A stretch of DNA of 64,000 nt, taken from assembly GCA_905196835.1 (NCBI GenBank), contig CAJJWN010000001.1:62001-126000 (forward strand). Direction: 5' to 3'. Of the stretch, positions 1 through 9,181 are shown piece after piece. A program made the position numbers and the translations under genes. This DNA is from an uncultured Prevotella sp. (lineage in GTDB: Bacteria > Bacteroidota > Bacteroidia > Bacteroidales > Bacteroidaceae). The notes below the pieces were generated by a model. It was given only the letters and a program-made list of their open reading frames with translations. It had not been told where the DNA came from and made no database searches. Positions within the stretch are counted from its first letter, which is position 1. Each line of letters begins with the position of its first letter.

Positions 1-726
1 CGCGACCTGCTGCACAACCATCCCTGGTGGGTGCTTTTCGTCGCCGGAGTGGGCGCATTGGTGTTCAACTCTATACGTGACGGCGCCGCCGTGTACTACT
101 TCAAGTACTACATAGTGGAGGAAAACTTTGAGACGGTGTCGCTCTTCGGCGTGTCTTTCGTGCTAAGCGGCCTGTTCCTGGCTCTCGGACAGATGGCAAA
201 CATCGTGGGAGTGGTGCTCGCCGCGCCGGTAAGCAACCGTTTCGGGAAGAAGCGGACGTTTGCTTTCTCGATGCTGATGACGGCCGTATTGAGCATCGTT
301 TTTTACTGGTTCGACAAGGACGACATAGTTCTTATCTTCGTGTTCCAATGCGTCATCAGCATGTTCGCAGGCAGCATATTCCCCCTGTTGTGGTCGATGT
401 ACGCCGACTGCGCCGACTATTCGGAGCTTAACACCGGCAACCGCGCCACCGGCTTAATCTTCTCGGCCTCGTCGATGAGCCAGAAGTTCGGCTGGGCAAT
501 AGGCACAGCGCTGACCGGATGGCTGCTTTCCTACTTCGGCTTCGAGGCCAACGCCGTGCAGAGCGCGGAGACTATAGACGGCATAAAGATGTTCTTGAGC
601 TGGCTGCCTGCCGCCGCGTCGGTAGTGTCGGTCATCTTCATACTCTGCTATCCGTTGGGAGAACAGAAGGTTGCGAAAATCATCGAGCAGTTGAACATTA
701 AACGCAAGCAAACAAATGAACAATAA
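1..726 (+). CDS. GPH-family sugar:cation symporter (MFS), 5' end outside the window
   Basis: Integral inner-membrane transporter of the glycoside-pentoside-hexuronide group, which brings small glycosides in with a cation. The reading frame is open from base 1, so the start lies upstream; about 241 C-terminal residues are visible with several hydrophobic segments. The stretch around YADCADYSE and RATGL, followed by FSASSMSQKFGW, is the conserved GPH/MelB-type signature. The stop codon overlaps the start of the downstream epimerase by 11 bases, so the two are translationally coupled. With a disaccharide 2-epimerase, an esterase and a mannanase beside it, the likely substrate is mannobiose or a short mannooligosaccharide; this is inferred from context only. 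Confidence 0.85.
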   Translation, partial: RDLLHNHPWWVLFVAGVGALVFNSIRDGAAVYYFKYYIVEENFETVSLFGVSFVLSGLFLALGQMANIVGVVLAAPVSNRFGKKRTFAFSMLMTAVLSIVFYWFDKDDIVLIFVFQCVISMFAGSIFPLLWSMYADCADYSELNTGNRATGLIFSASSMSQKFGWAIGTALTGWLLSYFGFEANAVQSAETIDGIKMFLSWLPAAASVVSVIFILCYPLGEQKVAKIIEQLNIKRKQTNEQ

Positions 727-1909
727 CATAACCACGCTCCGCATTGAAGTGGAGCATGAACTGACGACCGGCATTCTGCCGTTCTGGATGGAGAAGATGG
801 CCGACAACGTGCAAGGCGGCTTTTACGGACGCATAGACGGCGACGACAAACTGCACGCCGACGCGCCCAAGGGGGCCATTCTCAACGCGCGCATACTGTG
901 GACTTTCTCGGCGGCTTACCGCCTGCTGCGCAAGCCGGAATACCTGGAGACGGCCACGCGAGCCAAGCGTTACATCATAGACAGGTTCTACGACAAAGAC
1001 TTCGGGGGCGTGTACTGGTCGCTTACGGCCAATGGCGAGCCGCTCGACACGAAAAAACAAGTCTACGCGCAGGGCTTCGCCATCTACGGACTGAGCGAAT
1101 ACGCGCGAGCCACGGGCGACCGTGAGGCTCTCGATTATGCCGTAAAACTGTTTGAAACGGTAGAAAAATACAGCTTCGACCGCGACCGGAACGGCTACAT
1201 CGAGGCGTTTACGCGCGAGTGGAAGCCCATCGAGGACATGCGCCTTAGCGACAAGGACGAGAACACGAGCAAGACTATGAACACCCACCTGCATATACTC
1301 GAGCCTTACGCCAACCTCTACCGCGTGTGGAAGGACGAACAGCTGGAGCGGCAGTTGAGGAACATGCTCGACTTGTTCACCGGCAAAATACTCAATAAAA
1401 AGACGTATCACCTTGACCTCTTCTTCGACAACTGCTGGCACACCGACGGCAACATAATATCCTACGGACACGACATCGAGGCGTCATGGCTCATCCACGA
1501 GGCCGCGCTTGTGCTCGGCGACGAGGCTCTGCTGAAGCGGATTGAGCCTGTAATCACGAACATCGCACGCGCCGCCGACGAGGGACTGAACCCCGACGGC
1601 AGCATGATTTACGAGCGTTTTACGGCTGAAGACCGCACAGACCGCGAACTTCACTGGTGGGTGCAGGCCGAGAACGTAGTGGGGCACGTCAATCTCTATC
1701 AGCACTTCGGCGACGAAAAAGCACTCGACACGGCCATGAAATGCTGGCAGTTCATCAAGGACAAAATCATAGACCACGCCAACGGCGAGTGGCACTGGAG
1801 CCTGATGCCCGACGGGTCTGTCAACCGCCGCGACGACAAGGCAGGCTTCTGGAAGTGCCCCTACCACAACGGCAGGATGTGCATGGAAATAATCGAACGC
1901 TTTGCCTGA
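716..1909 (+). CDS. Cellobiose/mannobiose 2-epimerase (AGE family)
   Basis: Predicted cytoplasmic (alpha/alpha)6-barrel enzyme of 397 residues, the usual size for the family, that converts the reducing-end sugar of a beta-1,4 disaccharide to its C2 epimer (mannobiose to mannosyl-glucose). Seen: GHDIEASWL and HWWVQAE around the expected catalytic histidines, and the C-terminal KCPYHNGRMCME block typical of cellobiose 2-epimerases as opposed to N-acylglucosamine epimerases. The ATG lies inside the end of the symporter gene, which implies coupled expression. In Bacteroides mannan loci this enzyme feeds a GH130 mannosylglucose phosphorylase, which may lie just upstream of the window. Specificity for mannobiose over cellobiose is inferred from the neighbouring mannanase. 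Confidence 0.87.
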   Translation: MNNNITTLRIEVEHELTTGILPFWMEKMADNVQGGFYGRIDGDDKLHADAPKGAILNARILWTFSAAYRLLRKPEYLETATRAKRYIIDRFYDKDFGGVYWSLTANGEPLDTKKQVYAQGFAIYGLSEYARATGDREALDYAVKLFETVEKYSFDRDRNGYIEAFTREWKPIEDMRLSDKDENTSKTMNTHLHILEPYANLYRVWKDEQLERQLRNMLDLFTGKILNKKTYHLDLFFDNCWHTDGNIISYGHDIEASWLIHEAALVLGDEALLKRIEPVITNIARAADEGLNPDGSMIYERFTAEDRTDRELHWWVQAENVVGHVNLYQHFGDEKALDTAMKCWQFIKDKIIDHANGEWHWSLMPDGSVNRRDDKAGFWKCPYHNGRMCMEIIERFA

Positions 1910-1955
1910 CGCTGGTGAAAGCCCGGCAGGCTGTTATATATAAAGGAGACAGACC

Positions 1956-3044
1956 ATGAAAATACTTAAAATCATTGTTGTGGCCGTTGCGGCATGTGCC
2001 GTACAGCTGTGCGGCGCACAGCCTGTAAGCGGCCAGTTCATACCTGCCAACGACCCCGGCATAACCTACATGGGACGCATAAGCAGGCGTTACAGCCCCA
2101 ACGTGGCGTTTACATACCCCGGCGTCAGCATCCTCGCCGACTTCAAGGGCACGTCGCTCGCCATGGCGGTGAAGCCGGGCAGCGGCGACTTCATGGTCGA
2201 GATAGACGGCGGACTGCCGTTCCGCATACACTTCGGCGAGGCCGACTCGCTGTGCGTCTTGGCCGAAGGGCTGCCCGACGGCACGCATTCAGCACGCATC
2301 ATGTACGCCATAGAGGGACACGAGTTGCGGCCTGTATTCAAAGGACTGTACGTAGACGAGGGCAAAGAACTCGCCCCTGCGCCCGTGCTTCCGCGGCGGC
2401 GCATCGAGTTCATAGGCAACTCCATCATGTGCGGATACGGCATAGAGTCAGAAGATAGGGACGCTCCGTTTACATACGATACGGAGAACCATTATTACAC
2501 TTACGCCGCACTGACGGCCCGTGCGTTGCAAGCGCAGCACTTGGTAGTGGCCCGTTCGGGCATAGGAGTGTACCGAAACTACGGCTCACCGGCCTCCGGC
2601 AGCGGCGACTGTATGCCGGCCATGTACGGGCGGACGCTATTTCTCGACCCGTCGGAGCGTTGGGAGCACTCTCTGTACACGCCCGATGTAGTGTGTGTAA
2701 ACCTCGGAACCAACGACGTGAGCGAAAACAAGTATGACATGAAGCTGCTCACCGGCGTTTACCGACGGTTTGTAGCCCGTCTGCGCGACATCTATCCGAA
2801 AGCCAAAATCGTACTGCTCACCGGGTGTATGCTCAACGGCAGGCAACTCGCCGATGTGAAGAAGGCGCTCGACACGGTGACGGCTGAACGGCGCGAGGCC
2901 GGCGACGGCGAGGTGTACTGCTTCGACATGTCGCCGCAGACAGGCTCGCTCGGCTATGCGCCGGGCTGGCATCCCACTATGCGTCAGCACCGCAAGATGG
3001 CCGTGGAGCTTACGTCATACCTGAAAAAACTTATGAACTGGTGA
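1956..3044 (+). CDS. Secreted SGNH/GDSL esterase, CE2-like polysaccharide deacetylase
   Basis: 362 residues with a clear signal peptide (MKILKIIVVAVAAC..., cleavage near LCGAQ). The N-terminal ~120 residues look like the beta-sandwich of CE2 enzymes; the SGNH hydrolase follows, with its nucleophile block at IEFIGNSIMCGYG (Asn where the classical motif has Asp), a NLGTND block with the oxyanion Asn, and a C-terminal GWHPTMRQH carrying the catalytic His. Such enzymes remove O-acetyl groups from plant polysaccharides, which would open acetylated (gluco)mannan to the neighbouring glycosidases. A good ribosome site (AAAGGAGAC) precedes the ATG. It lies 46 bases after the epimerase, probably in the same transcript. 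The substrate is inferred. Confidence 0.78.
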   Translation: MKILKIIVVAVAACAVQLCGAQPVSGQFIPANDPGITYMGRISRRYSPNVAFTYPGVSILADFKGTSLAMAVKPGSGDFMVEIDGGLPFRIHFGEADSLCVLAEGLPDGTHSARIMYAIEGHELRPVFKGLYVDEGKELAPAPVLPRRRIEFIGNSIMCGYGIESEDRDAPFTYDTENHYYTYAALTARALQAQHLVVARSGIGVYRNYGSPASGSGDCMPAMYGRTLFLDPSERWEHSLYTPDVVCVNLGTNDVSENKYDMKLLTGVYRRFVARLRDIYPKAKIVLLTGCMLNGRQLADVKKALDTVTAERREAGDGEVYCFDMSPQTGSLGYAPGWHPTMRQHRKMAVELTSYLKKLMNW

Positions 3045-3103
3045 ACGGCCGCATCGCGGTTGAATATCAGGACAGTGTTAGTTTTTTGATGTTAGTATAA
3101 AGG

Positions 3104-3214
3104 TTGATTTACAGGTGACGGCCTTTCAGCGTGTAAAAGACCGCCTTTTACCGCCTGAAAGGCCGTCTTTTGCAACCTAAAAGACGGCCTTTTGCAAACC
3201 CGTTGATTATCAAG
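3104..3214. repeat. REP-like array copy 1 (AAAGGCCGTCTTTT modules)
   Basis: Four alternating modules of about 20 bases. The last two (AAAGGCCGTCTTTT, 7 bases, AAAAGACGGCCTTT) form a perfect 14-bp hairpin. The element starts near GATTTACAGGTGACGG and ends in the palindrome TTGATTATCAA at 3203-3213. It fills the gap between the esterase and GH3 genes. Confidence 0.85.
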
Positions 3215-3232
3215 TAATTACAAAGACATATC

Positions 3233-5575
3233 ATGAAACGATTAAAAAGCATTGCAATGACCGCGGCCTTGTGTGCCGGAGGATGCCTCAACGGCGCGGC
3301 GCAGGTGCGCCCGGCCATACCTGCCGACCCTGAAATTGAGGCGAAAATACAGGCATGGCTCGGCAAGATGACCCTTGAAGAGAAAGTAGGGCAGATGTGT
3401 GAAATCACAATCGACGTAGTGACCGACTTCGAGCGGAGCCGCGACGGCTTCACGCTTAGCGAGGCTATGCTCGACACCGTAATAGGCAAATACAAGGTAG
3501 GCTCGCTTCTGAACGTGCCTTTGAGCGTGGCGCAGAAGAAGGAAGTGTGGGCAAAAGCCATACGCCAAATCCAGAAAAAGTCGATGAAGGAAATAGGAAT
3601 ACCCTGCATCTACGGCGTAGACGAAATACACGGCACCACCTATACGCTTGACGGCACGCTCTTTCCGCAAGGCGTCAACATGGGCGCTACGTTCAACCGC
3701 GACCTCGTAAGGCGTGGAGCCGAGGTGTCGGCGTATGAGACCCGCGCCAGCTGCGTGCCCTGGACGTATGCCCCGGTGGTTGACTTGGGGCGCGACCCGC
3801 GCTGGCCCCGCATGTGGGAAAACTACGGAGAGGATGCCTACCTGAACGCAGAGATGGGCGTGGCGGCCGTGCGCGGCTTCCAGGGCGGCGACCCCAACCA
3901 CATAGGCAAGTACAATGTGGCCGCGTGCGTGAAGCACTACATGGGCTACGGAGTGCCCGTATCGGGCAAGGACCGCACGCCGTCGGCCATTCCACGGAGC
4001 GACCTCCGCGAGAAGCATTTTGCCCCTTACCTGGCCGCTGTGCGTGCAGGTGCGCTCTCGGTGATGGTTAACTCTGCCGTAGACAACGGCGTGCCGTTCC
4101 ACGCCAACCGTGAACTGCTGGCCGAGTGGCTGAAAGAAGACTTGAACTGGGACGGCCTAATAGTGACCGACTGGGCCGACATAAACAACCTCTGCACGCG
4201 CGACCACGTCGCCGCAACCAAGAAGGAGGCCGTAAAGATAGCCATCAACGCTGGCATAGACATGTCGATGGTGCCTTACGAGACGAGCTTCTGCACCTAC
4301 CTTAAAGAGCTTGTAGAGGAAGGCGAAGTGCCCATGAGCCGCATAGACGACGCCGTAGCGCGCGTGCTCCGCCTGAAATACCGCCTCGGGTTGTTCGACA
4401 ATCCGTATTGGGACATCACGGAATACACCAAGTTCGGCTCACAAGAACATGCCGCCGAGGCACTGCGCGCCGCCGAAGAGTCAATCGTATTGCTGAAGAA
4501 CGACGGCCAGCTGCTGCCCATAAAGGAAGGAACAAAAATACTGCTGACCGGCCCTAACGCCAACTCCATGCGCTGCCTTAACGGCGGATGGTCTTATTCC
4601 TGGCAGGGACACCGCGCCGACGAGTTCGCCGGAGCGTACAACACAATCTACGAAGCGTTGTGCAACCAGTTCGGGAAAGCCAACGTAAGCTATGAGCCTG
4701 GCGTTACTTACGCGCCCTACAGGAACGACAACTGGTGGGAAGAGAACGCCCCGGAAATAGACAAGGCGGTGCAGGCTGCGGCCTCGGCGGACGTCATCAT
4801 AGCCTGCATAGGCGAGAACTCTTACTGCGAAACGCCGGGCAACCTCAACGACCTGACGCTCTCCGAGAACCAGCGCAGCCTTGTAAAGGCTCTCGCCAAG
4901 ACGGGAAAGCCTATTGTGCTCGTGCTCAACGAGGGGCGGCCGCGCATCATACGCGACATCGAACCGCTGGCAAAGGCCGTCATAGACATCATGCTTCCCG
5001 GCAACTACGGCGGCGACGCGCTGGCCAACCTGCTGTCGGGCGAGGTGAACTTCAGCGGCAGGCTGCCCTTCACTTACCCCAAATGGATTAACTCTCTGGC
5101 TACTTACGACTACAAGCCGTGCGAGAACGTGGGGCAGATGGGCGGCAACTACAACTATGACGCGGTGATGGACGTGCAGTGGCCGTTCGGCTTCGGTTGC
5201 AGTTACACATACTACGCGTACTCCAACCTGCGTGTAGACAAGGCATCGTTCGCTCCCGGCGACGTGCTGACGGTAAGCGTAGACGTGGCAAACAACGGCG
5301 ACATGGATGGCAAGGAGAGCGTGTTGCTCTATTCGACAGACCTCGTTGCCTCGTCGTCGCCCGACAACCGGAGGCTTCGCGGGTTTGAGAAGGTGAGCCT
5401 GAAGCCCGGCGAAAAGAAGACCGTCACGTTCAAACTGGAGGCCGACGACCTGGCTTTCGTAGGCCATGACGGCAAGTGGCGGCTTGAGAAAGGCGGCTTC
5501 CTGCTCGGTTGCGGAGGGCTGACGGCAAGCATTGAGTGTACCGCCACGGAGGTGTGGGACACGCCCAACCGCTGA
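3233..5575 (+). CDS. Glycoside hydrolase family 3 beta-glycosidase (beta-glucosidase type)
   Basis: 780-residue exported enzyme releasing non-reducing-end beta-linked sugars. Seen: N-terminal signal sequence ending near NGAAQ, the GH3 (alpha/beta)8 domain with KHYMGYG and the nucleophile Asp in [11 protein letters not shown], the second alpha/beta sandwich domain ([31 protein letters not shown]) and the C-terminal fibronectin III-like domain ([11 protein letters not shown] onward). Length matches three-domain GH3 beta-glucosidases. In a mannan locus it would trim glucose from glucomannan oligosaccharides, although beta-mannosidase or xylosidase activity cannot be excluded. A strong hairpin terminator follows 26 bases after the stop. 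Confidence 0.9.
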   Translation: MKRLKSIAMTAALCAGGCLNGAAQVRPAIPADPEIEAKIQAWLGKMTLEEKVGQMCEITIDVVTDFERSRDGFTLSEAMLDTVIGKYKVGSLLNVPLSVAQKKEVWAKAIRQIQKKSMKEIGIPCIYGVDEIHGTTYTLDGTLFPQGVNMGATFNRDLVRRGAEVSAYETRASCVPWTYAPVVDLGRDPRWPRMWENYGEDAYLNAEMGVAAVRGFQGGDPNHIGKYNVAACVKHYMGYGVPVSGKDRTPSAIPRSDLREKHFAPYLAAVRAGALSVMVNSAVDNGVPFHANRELLAEWLKEDLNWDGLIVTDWADINNLCTRDHVAATKKEAVKIAINAGIDMSMVPYETSFCTYLKELVEEGEVPMSRIDDAVARVLRLKYRLGLFDNPYWDITEYTKFGSQEHAAEALRAAEESIVLLKNDGQLLPIKEGTKILLTGPNANSMRCLNGGWSYSWQGHRADEFAGAYNTIYEALCNQFGKANVSYEPGVTYAPYRNDNWWEENAPEIDKAVQAAASADVIIACIGENSYCETPGNLNDLTLSENQRSLVKALAKTGKPIVLVLNEGRPRIIRDIEPLAKAVIDIMLPGNYGGDALANLLSGEVNFSGRLPFTYPKWINSLATYDYKPCENVGQMGGNYNYDAVMDVQWPFGFGCSYTYYAYSNLRVDKASFAPGDVLTVSVDVANNGDMDGKESVLLYSTDLVASSSPDNRRLRGFEKVSLKPGEKKTVTFKLEADDLAFVGHDGKWRLEKGGFLLGCGGLTASIECTATEVWDTPNR

Positions 5576-5601
5576 CAACGGCGGCACGTAAGGCTACAAT
5601 A

Positions 5602-5640
5602 AAAGGCTGCTCCGCGGGTTGACGCCACGGAGCAGCCTTT
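5602..5640. terminator. Intrinsic terminator, GH3 (+) and small ORF (-)
   Basis: Perfect 13-bp stem (AAAGGCTGCTCCG at 5602-5614, CGGAGCAGCCTTT at 5628-5640) with a 13-base loop. A-rich before and T-rich after, so it can work in both directions. Confidence 0.85.
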
Positions 5641-5686
5641 CTGTTATATAATATTTTAAATCCCGTTTGGAATGATGCACGCCGCC

Positions 5687-5776
5687 TTACTTGGCATAAG
5701 GCATTGCGTACATCGCCTTTGCGCTCCACTCGAAGTTCTTTCTAAGTGAGCCGAACAATCTTTTTACCTTTTTCAT
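5687..5776 (-). CDS. Possible 29-residue basic peptide
   Basis: Unrecognised small frame starting MKKVKRLFGSLRK and ending AMYAMPYAK: lysine-rich N-terminal half, aromatic C-terminal half, possibly an amphipathic helix. It is too short for default gene callers, but it has the surroundings of a real gene: a perfect TAACTTTG -7 box 73 bases upstream on its own strand, an ATG after an A/T-rich leader, and a bidirectional hairpin terminator 46 bases past its stop. It lies downstream of the GH5 mannanase on the same strand. No function is proposed; it could equally be the coding-looking part of a small RNA. Confidence 0.45.
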   Translation of the reverse strand: MKKVKRLFGSLRKNFEWSAKAMYAMPYAK

Positions 5777-5848
5777 AATACCTATAATTTAAATCGTTAT
5801 CCTTTTTCCCGGCCGCTTACTTGTGGCGGCCTTTCATGTTTACGGGTG

Positions 5849-5856
5849 CAAAGTTA
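5849..5856 (-). promoter_or_regulatory. -7 box for the 29-residue ORF
   Basis: TAACTTTG on the minus strand exactly matches the Bacteroidetes TAnnTTTG element. No TTTG is found at the ideal 19-base spacing; a TTTTG occurs 25 bases upstream, so strength is uncertain. Confidence 0.5.
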
Positions 5857-5927
5857 ATGCCCGCAGGCTGCATTTATGTTTCAAAACGGCGAAAATATCA
5901 GCTTCGGGCGTTACTTTTTGACCTGCG

Positions 5928-7247
5928 TCAACGCGCTTGCCCGACGCGTGACAATTTGTCGTTGGCATGGCGTATGAGTGCCATCGTCGATGTGTCTGAC
6001 GCAAAAACGGAGTTCAGTCCCTGCTCTTCCTGCGCCGGGTCGCCGGTATAGTCGTCGCCGCGTTGCCAGAATACATGCTCCTTTGAAGGCTCTGCCGTGC
6101 CGCCCCACGCCCAGAAGTTGCATCCGGCGAGCTTTCCTCCAGCCTTGGCCGACTGCTCCACGAGTCCGAACACATAGGCATAATAGCTGTCACGGGCGGT
6201 TGTGGGCGCGTCCTTTGAGAAGCTGAAGCCGTCGCGCGGGTAGCCGAACTCTTCCAATACGACGGGCTTCCCAAGGCGTCGGGCTACAGCTGCGTGCTCG
6301 TCGATGTATTTCTTAGTCTCTGCCTTGGCGCGTTCTACGTCATGCGTTATGCTGTCCTTCCTTGCCCAGCCCCAGTTGTAAGGCCATATGTGTATGTTAA
6401 GATAGTCTATCTGTGGCACGGCGTGTATCCTCTCGAACAGGCTTATGTCCTCCTCGCAGCCGTGTTTGCCCTCGCTCCCGGTAGATATGAGCTGTCTTGG
6501 TGCGAGCGAGTCGATGAGCGCGGCCACGTCGGCTATCCACTTGGCGAAGGCGTCCTTCCCTTCGGTTGAGAACGCGCGCGGCTCGTTGCAGATTTGCCAT
6601 GACATTATAGTGGGGTCGTCGGCGTACCTTACGCCGGTGTATCTGTTGGTGCGCGATACGATGTTCCTTACGTGCCTGGCGAACAGAGCCTTTGCCTCAG
6701 GCGACATTACAAACCGCTTTACGTAGTCCATGTAGGCCGGCCAGCCGTCTACCGCAGGCACGGGCCGCCTCCCGGCGCCACTCCATTCGATGTATTGCCC
6801 GTAGCCCCCGCTCCATTCCCAAGCGTTGTTCAGGTAAATCACGGTAGTCATTCCACGCCTGCCCATCTCCGCGAGCATGTAGTCGAGCCCGTCGAGCAGT
6901 GCGTCGTTATACACTCCCGGGGCGGTCTGCAATGCCGGTTCCACTTTCGCCGCCACACCGTCAGGCCCGTCGGCGCCGGCCAGCACACGCAGATTGGTGA
7001 CGCCAATGGCTTTGAGCGAGTCGAGCTCCTGCCGCAGCCTGGCTCGGTTGCCGCCTGCCCCGGTAGAGCCGAGGATGGCTCCGTACCACATGTTTGCTCC
7101 TACATAGTAATAAGGTGAACCACCGCGGACGAAGCGCCCGTCCTTTACTTCCACGAACAGCCGCTCTCCTACGCCGTCGTTCCCGTAGGCAGCCGTGGTC
7201 AAGGTAACCGCCGCCACAGCCGCCAGCAAAGCCGTAAGTCTTTTCAT
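5928..7247 (-). CDS. GH5 endo-beta-1,4-mannanase (subfamily 7 type)
   Basis: 439-residue secreted (beta/alpha)8 glycosidase. The ATG at 7247 is chosen over an upstream in-frame ATG because it begins a textbook signal peptide (MKRLTALLAAVAAV..., cleavage near AAYG). Seen: YYVGANMWYG, NLRVLAGADG, YLNNAWEWSGGYGQY, the acid/base Glu in ICNEPRAF and the nucleophile Glu in VLEEFGYPRDG. The YVGANMWYG and NNAWEWSGG blocks are characteristic of plant/bacterial GH5_7 mannanases. It would cut mannan backbones outside the cytoplasm, with products taken up and processed by the genes on the opposite strand. An imperfect -7 box (TACTTTCG) lies about 35 bases upstream. Confidence 0.87.
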   Translation of the reverse strand: MKRLTALLAAVAAVTLTTAAYGNDGVGERLFVEVKDGRFVRGGSPYYYVGANMWYGAILGSTGAGGNRARLRQELDSLKAIGVTNLRVLAGADGPDGVAAKVEPALQTAPGVYNDALLDGLDYMLAEMGRRGMTTVIYLNNAWEWSGGYGQYIEWSGAGRRPVPAVDGWPAYMDYVKRFVMSPEAKALFARHVRNIVSRTNRYTGVRYADDPTIMSWQICNEPRAFSTEGKDAFAKWIADVAALIDSLAPRQLISTGSEGKHGCEEDISLFERIHAVPQIDYLNIHIWPYNWGWARKDSITHDVERAKAETKKYIDEHAAVARRLGKPVVLEEFGYPRDGFSFSKDAPTTARDSYYAYVFGLVEQSAKAGGKLAGCNFWAWGGTAEPSKEHVFWQRGDDYTGDPAQEEQGLNSVFASDTSTMALIRHANDKLSRVGQAR

Positions 7248-7392
7248 GATGTTATAGTTTAAGATTGCTTTCACCGTGCGAAAGTACAAAACAATCGGCA
7301 ATCAGGATGATATTTTCTTACCCTATGCTGATACTTTCCGCGCTGGTCGAGCTGCCATTGTCCGTTATTGCGTACCCCGTCGGCCGTCATCC

Positions 7393-7509
7393 GATTTACA
7401 GGTGACGGCCTTTTGGCGAGTAAAAGACCGCCTTTTACCGCCTGAAAGGCCGCCTTTTGCAATGCGAAAGACGGCCTTTTGCAAACCCATTGACAGTCAG
7501 CTGATTAGC
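7393..7509. repeat. REP-like array copy 2
   Basis: Nearly the same module order as copy 1, including GATTTACAGGTGACGGCC at one end and the TTGACAGTCA / CTGATTAG region at the other. It lies upstream of the mannanase gene, so copies 1 and 2 bracket the GH3-GH5 segment. Confidence 0.85.
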
Positions 7510-7583
7510 ACTTGGCCTCCAGACCACGTAAGGACGCATACCAGACGGCTCGCAACGTATGGCATAACACGCACAAAAAAACA

Positions 7584-7621
7584 GGCAGCGCAGCAACCGG
7601 ATAGTTGTTGCGCTGCCTTTT
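7584..7621. terminator. Hairpin with T-run, no assigned gene
   Basis: GGCAGCGCAGCAAC (7584-7597) pairs with GTTGTTGCGCTGCC (7604-7617) and TTTTCTT follows; an A-run precedes it, so it may act on both strands. No convincing gene ends here. It may insulate the mannanase promoter region from transcription to its right. Confidence 0.65.
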
Positions 7622-7735
7622 CTTGATGATGTTCCGTTTGCCGGATTGCTGCGGCACGTCGCCATGTCAGCTGCAAAACTAATGGCGCATGGCGGCTCCT
7701 CTTTCTTTTTTTAGTGGGAAACCCACTGTGCGCCA

Positions 7736-7860
7736 TAACTTTGTTCCGTACATCAATGCCACCCTATATGCTTGGTACGACGTATTCTCGCGCTTTTTCT
7801 GCAGCTTGTATAAAAGCATAAAAGCGTGCAACCATAATCATGATTGCACGCTTTTGCATT
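7736..7860 (+). ncRNA. Candidate short transcript with its own promoter, 21-codon ORF and terminator
   Basis: A perfect TAACTTTG -7 box (7736-7743) is followed by an ATG frame at 7756-7821 (MPPYMLGTTYS..., 21 residues). That frame ends exactly where a 12-bp terminator hairpin begins (AAAAGCGTGCAA 7820-7831, TTGCACGCTTTT 7844-7855). A small palindrome GTGGG-AAA-CCCAC (7714-7726) sits just upstream of the -7 box and could be an operator. Either a small RNA or a tiny protein gene of about 110 bases is possible; function unknown. Confidence 0.45.
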
Positions 7861-7935
7861 ATATATGCAGAATATTTGTCACTTGACTTCCTCTAAAACA
7901 ACTTTAGCTGATTATCAGAATGTTACAAACATCAT

Positions 7936-7966
7936 GGTACAAATATGGTAATTTTATACCGTAAAT
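7936..7966. other. Left att-like repeat of the AT-rich island
   Basis: GGTACAAATATGGTA followed by TTTATACC; 27 of 31 bases match 21060-21090 in the same orientation. The sequence contains an internal inverted repeat (TATGGTA / TATACC). Base composition falls sharply to AT-rich from here on. Interpreted as the left junction of an integrated element; no integrase gene is visible. Confidence 0.6.
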
Positions 7967-8823
7967 ATCCATATATACAAAATTGAGGAATATAGAACTG
8001 TAAATAATTGATTTTTAGGTGTTAAGTGGAGTATAAAGATTGTATTCTTTGTACTGATAATACAGTTTATAACGATCCTGCTGGTATCAGTTATCGCCAT
8101 TGAGATATTTGATGTGTTGTGCATAAACCAGCTTGCCATCCCATTGATAATAAGAATTATCCTCACTACATTAGTGTCAAATTGAATGCTCATAGATGGA
8201 TAAAAATAAACGACCCAGTTTTGAGCATCGTTGAGAGGCTTGGGGGGGCTGATGTCGCAAAAGTACAACACCGTCAAACTGTTGTGGATGTTTCTGCAGC
8301 AAGGTTTATCGTCATCAAATTACGCAGGGGCCGGCTAATGCTCGCAACAATCTTATTTGGCAAATAATGGATTTACCATCATACGGAAAAATAATATTTT
8401 ACTCTTATACATTACCGACCGGGCAAGTCTTTGTAGTAAAAAATAACTCCATGTGCGGTCCTATATATTAATCAGTTTAATTTAGTATCTATATATAAAG
8501 GAAATAAACCAAACTAAACTGTTTTTAAGTTGCTCGAAAAGTGAAACAAGATCTTGTCTCATTTATTAGACATGCAGATATGCAAGCATATTATTAATGT
8601 ATAAATGAAGAGATACAACATCGTTCTTATGGCTTTTTTGTTCTTATGTTTTTTTGCTAAAGGAAATATCAGGCAGTCCAAACTAATTTCCTATATAACG
8701 AAGGAAGATTGTTGATGATACTTTCATAGAACAAGATAAAATTCTTGCTTTTATACGTTCACGATGTCGTTACTGTTCAAAACTCATGAACTGATATTAA
8801 TTATGAATGATACATTGTATTGT
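7967..8823. other. AT-rich stretch without an intact gene
   Basis: No frame of convincing composition. A TACTTTTG box on the minus strand near 8257-8266 opens into a frame full of hydrophobic low-complexity codons that I do not believe. A 36-codon frame at 8605-8715 (+) begins like a signal peptide (MKRYNIVLMAFLFLCFF) and stops early; shifting frame continues it to a segment ending RCRYCSKLM. It is therefore probably the relic of an exported protein. Confidence 0.5.
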
Positions 8824-8974
8824 AAAAATACTCAATCCACTGCGTAAAATGTAGAGATACACAATAACTAAATGAACATTAAATAATTACATACAAAAAT
8901 CAATAAGTTAAAAAGACTTATAAGATGCATATATGAAGCAATTAAGCAAGAGAATGAGTAATATTGATTAGAAA
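8824..8974. repeat. Long direct repeat, left copy
   Basis: About 150 AT-rich bases from AAAAATACTCAATCC to ATTAGAAACT match 20619-20770 in the same orientation at roughly 80-85 percent by eye. Shared blocks include AGATGCATATATGAAGC and AAAATCAATAA. The two copies lie just inside the att-like repeats and enclose all the island genes. Confidence 0.75.
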
Positions 8975-9136
8975 CTATAGTACTGGAAATTGAGAAGAAA
9001 TGGATACAGTCTATTCATAACTAGAGTTTGATTATGAACCAATTTGAGAACAGAATCCAGATATAAAAACAAACTTGCAGCTGAATCCTGTTTCAATTTA
9101 CACAAAATTCCGGATAGTGCCTATCTAGAATAAAAA

Positions 9137-9162
9137 TAGCAGGCCTTTGAAACGGCCTGCTA
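9137..9162 (-). terminator. Terminator of the DUF2188 gene
   Basis: TAGCAGGCC / GGCCTGCTA stem with an 8-base loop; on the minus strand it is followed by CTATTTTTATTC. It lies 20 bases past the DUF2188 stop codon. Confidence 0.8.
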
Positions 9163-9181
9163 CCTCCATGAAAAGCGATGC

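Noticed and set aside
698..1471. 257-codon open frame on the minus strand inside the epimerase gene
   Set aside because: Antisense shadow of GC-rich coding DNA; the plus-strand product has full family similarity.
4481..5587. 368-codon minus-strand frame across the GH3 gene
   Set aside because: Shadow of the GH3 codons; composition rich in Arg, Val and His with no recognisable domain.
7248..7301. Longer N-terminus for the GH5 mannanase
   Set aside because: The extra 18 codons precede a textbook signal peptide starting at 7247 and overlap the promoter region.
7954..8277. 107-codon minus-strand frame at the island's left end
   Set aside because: AT-rich low-complexity residues, no recognisable domain; despite a -7-like box at its start I cannot support it as a gene.
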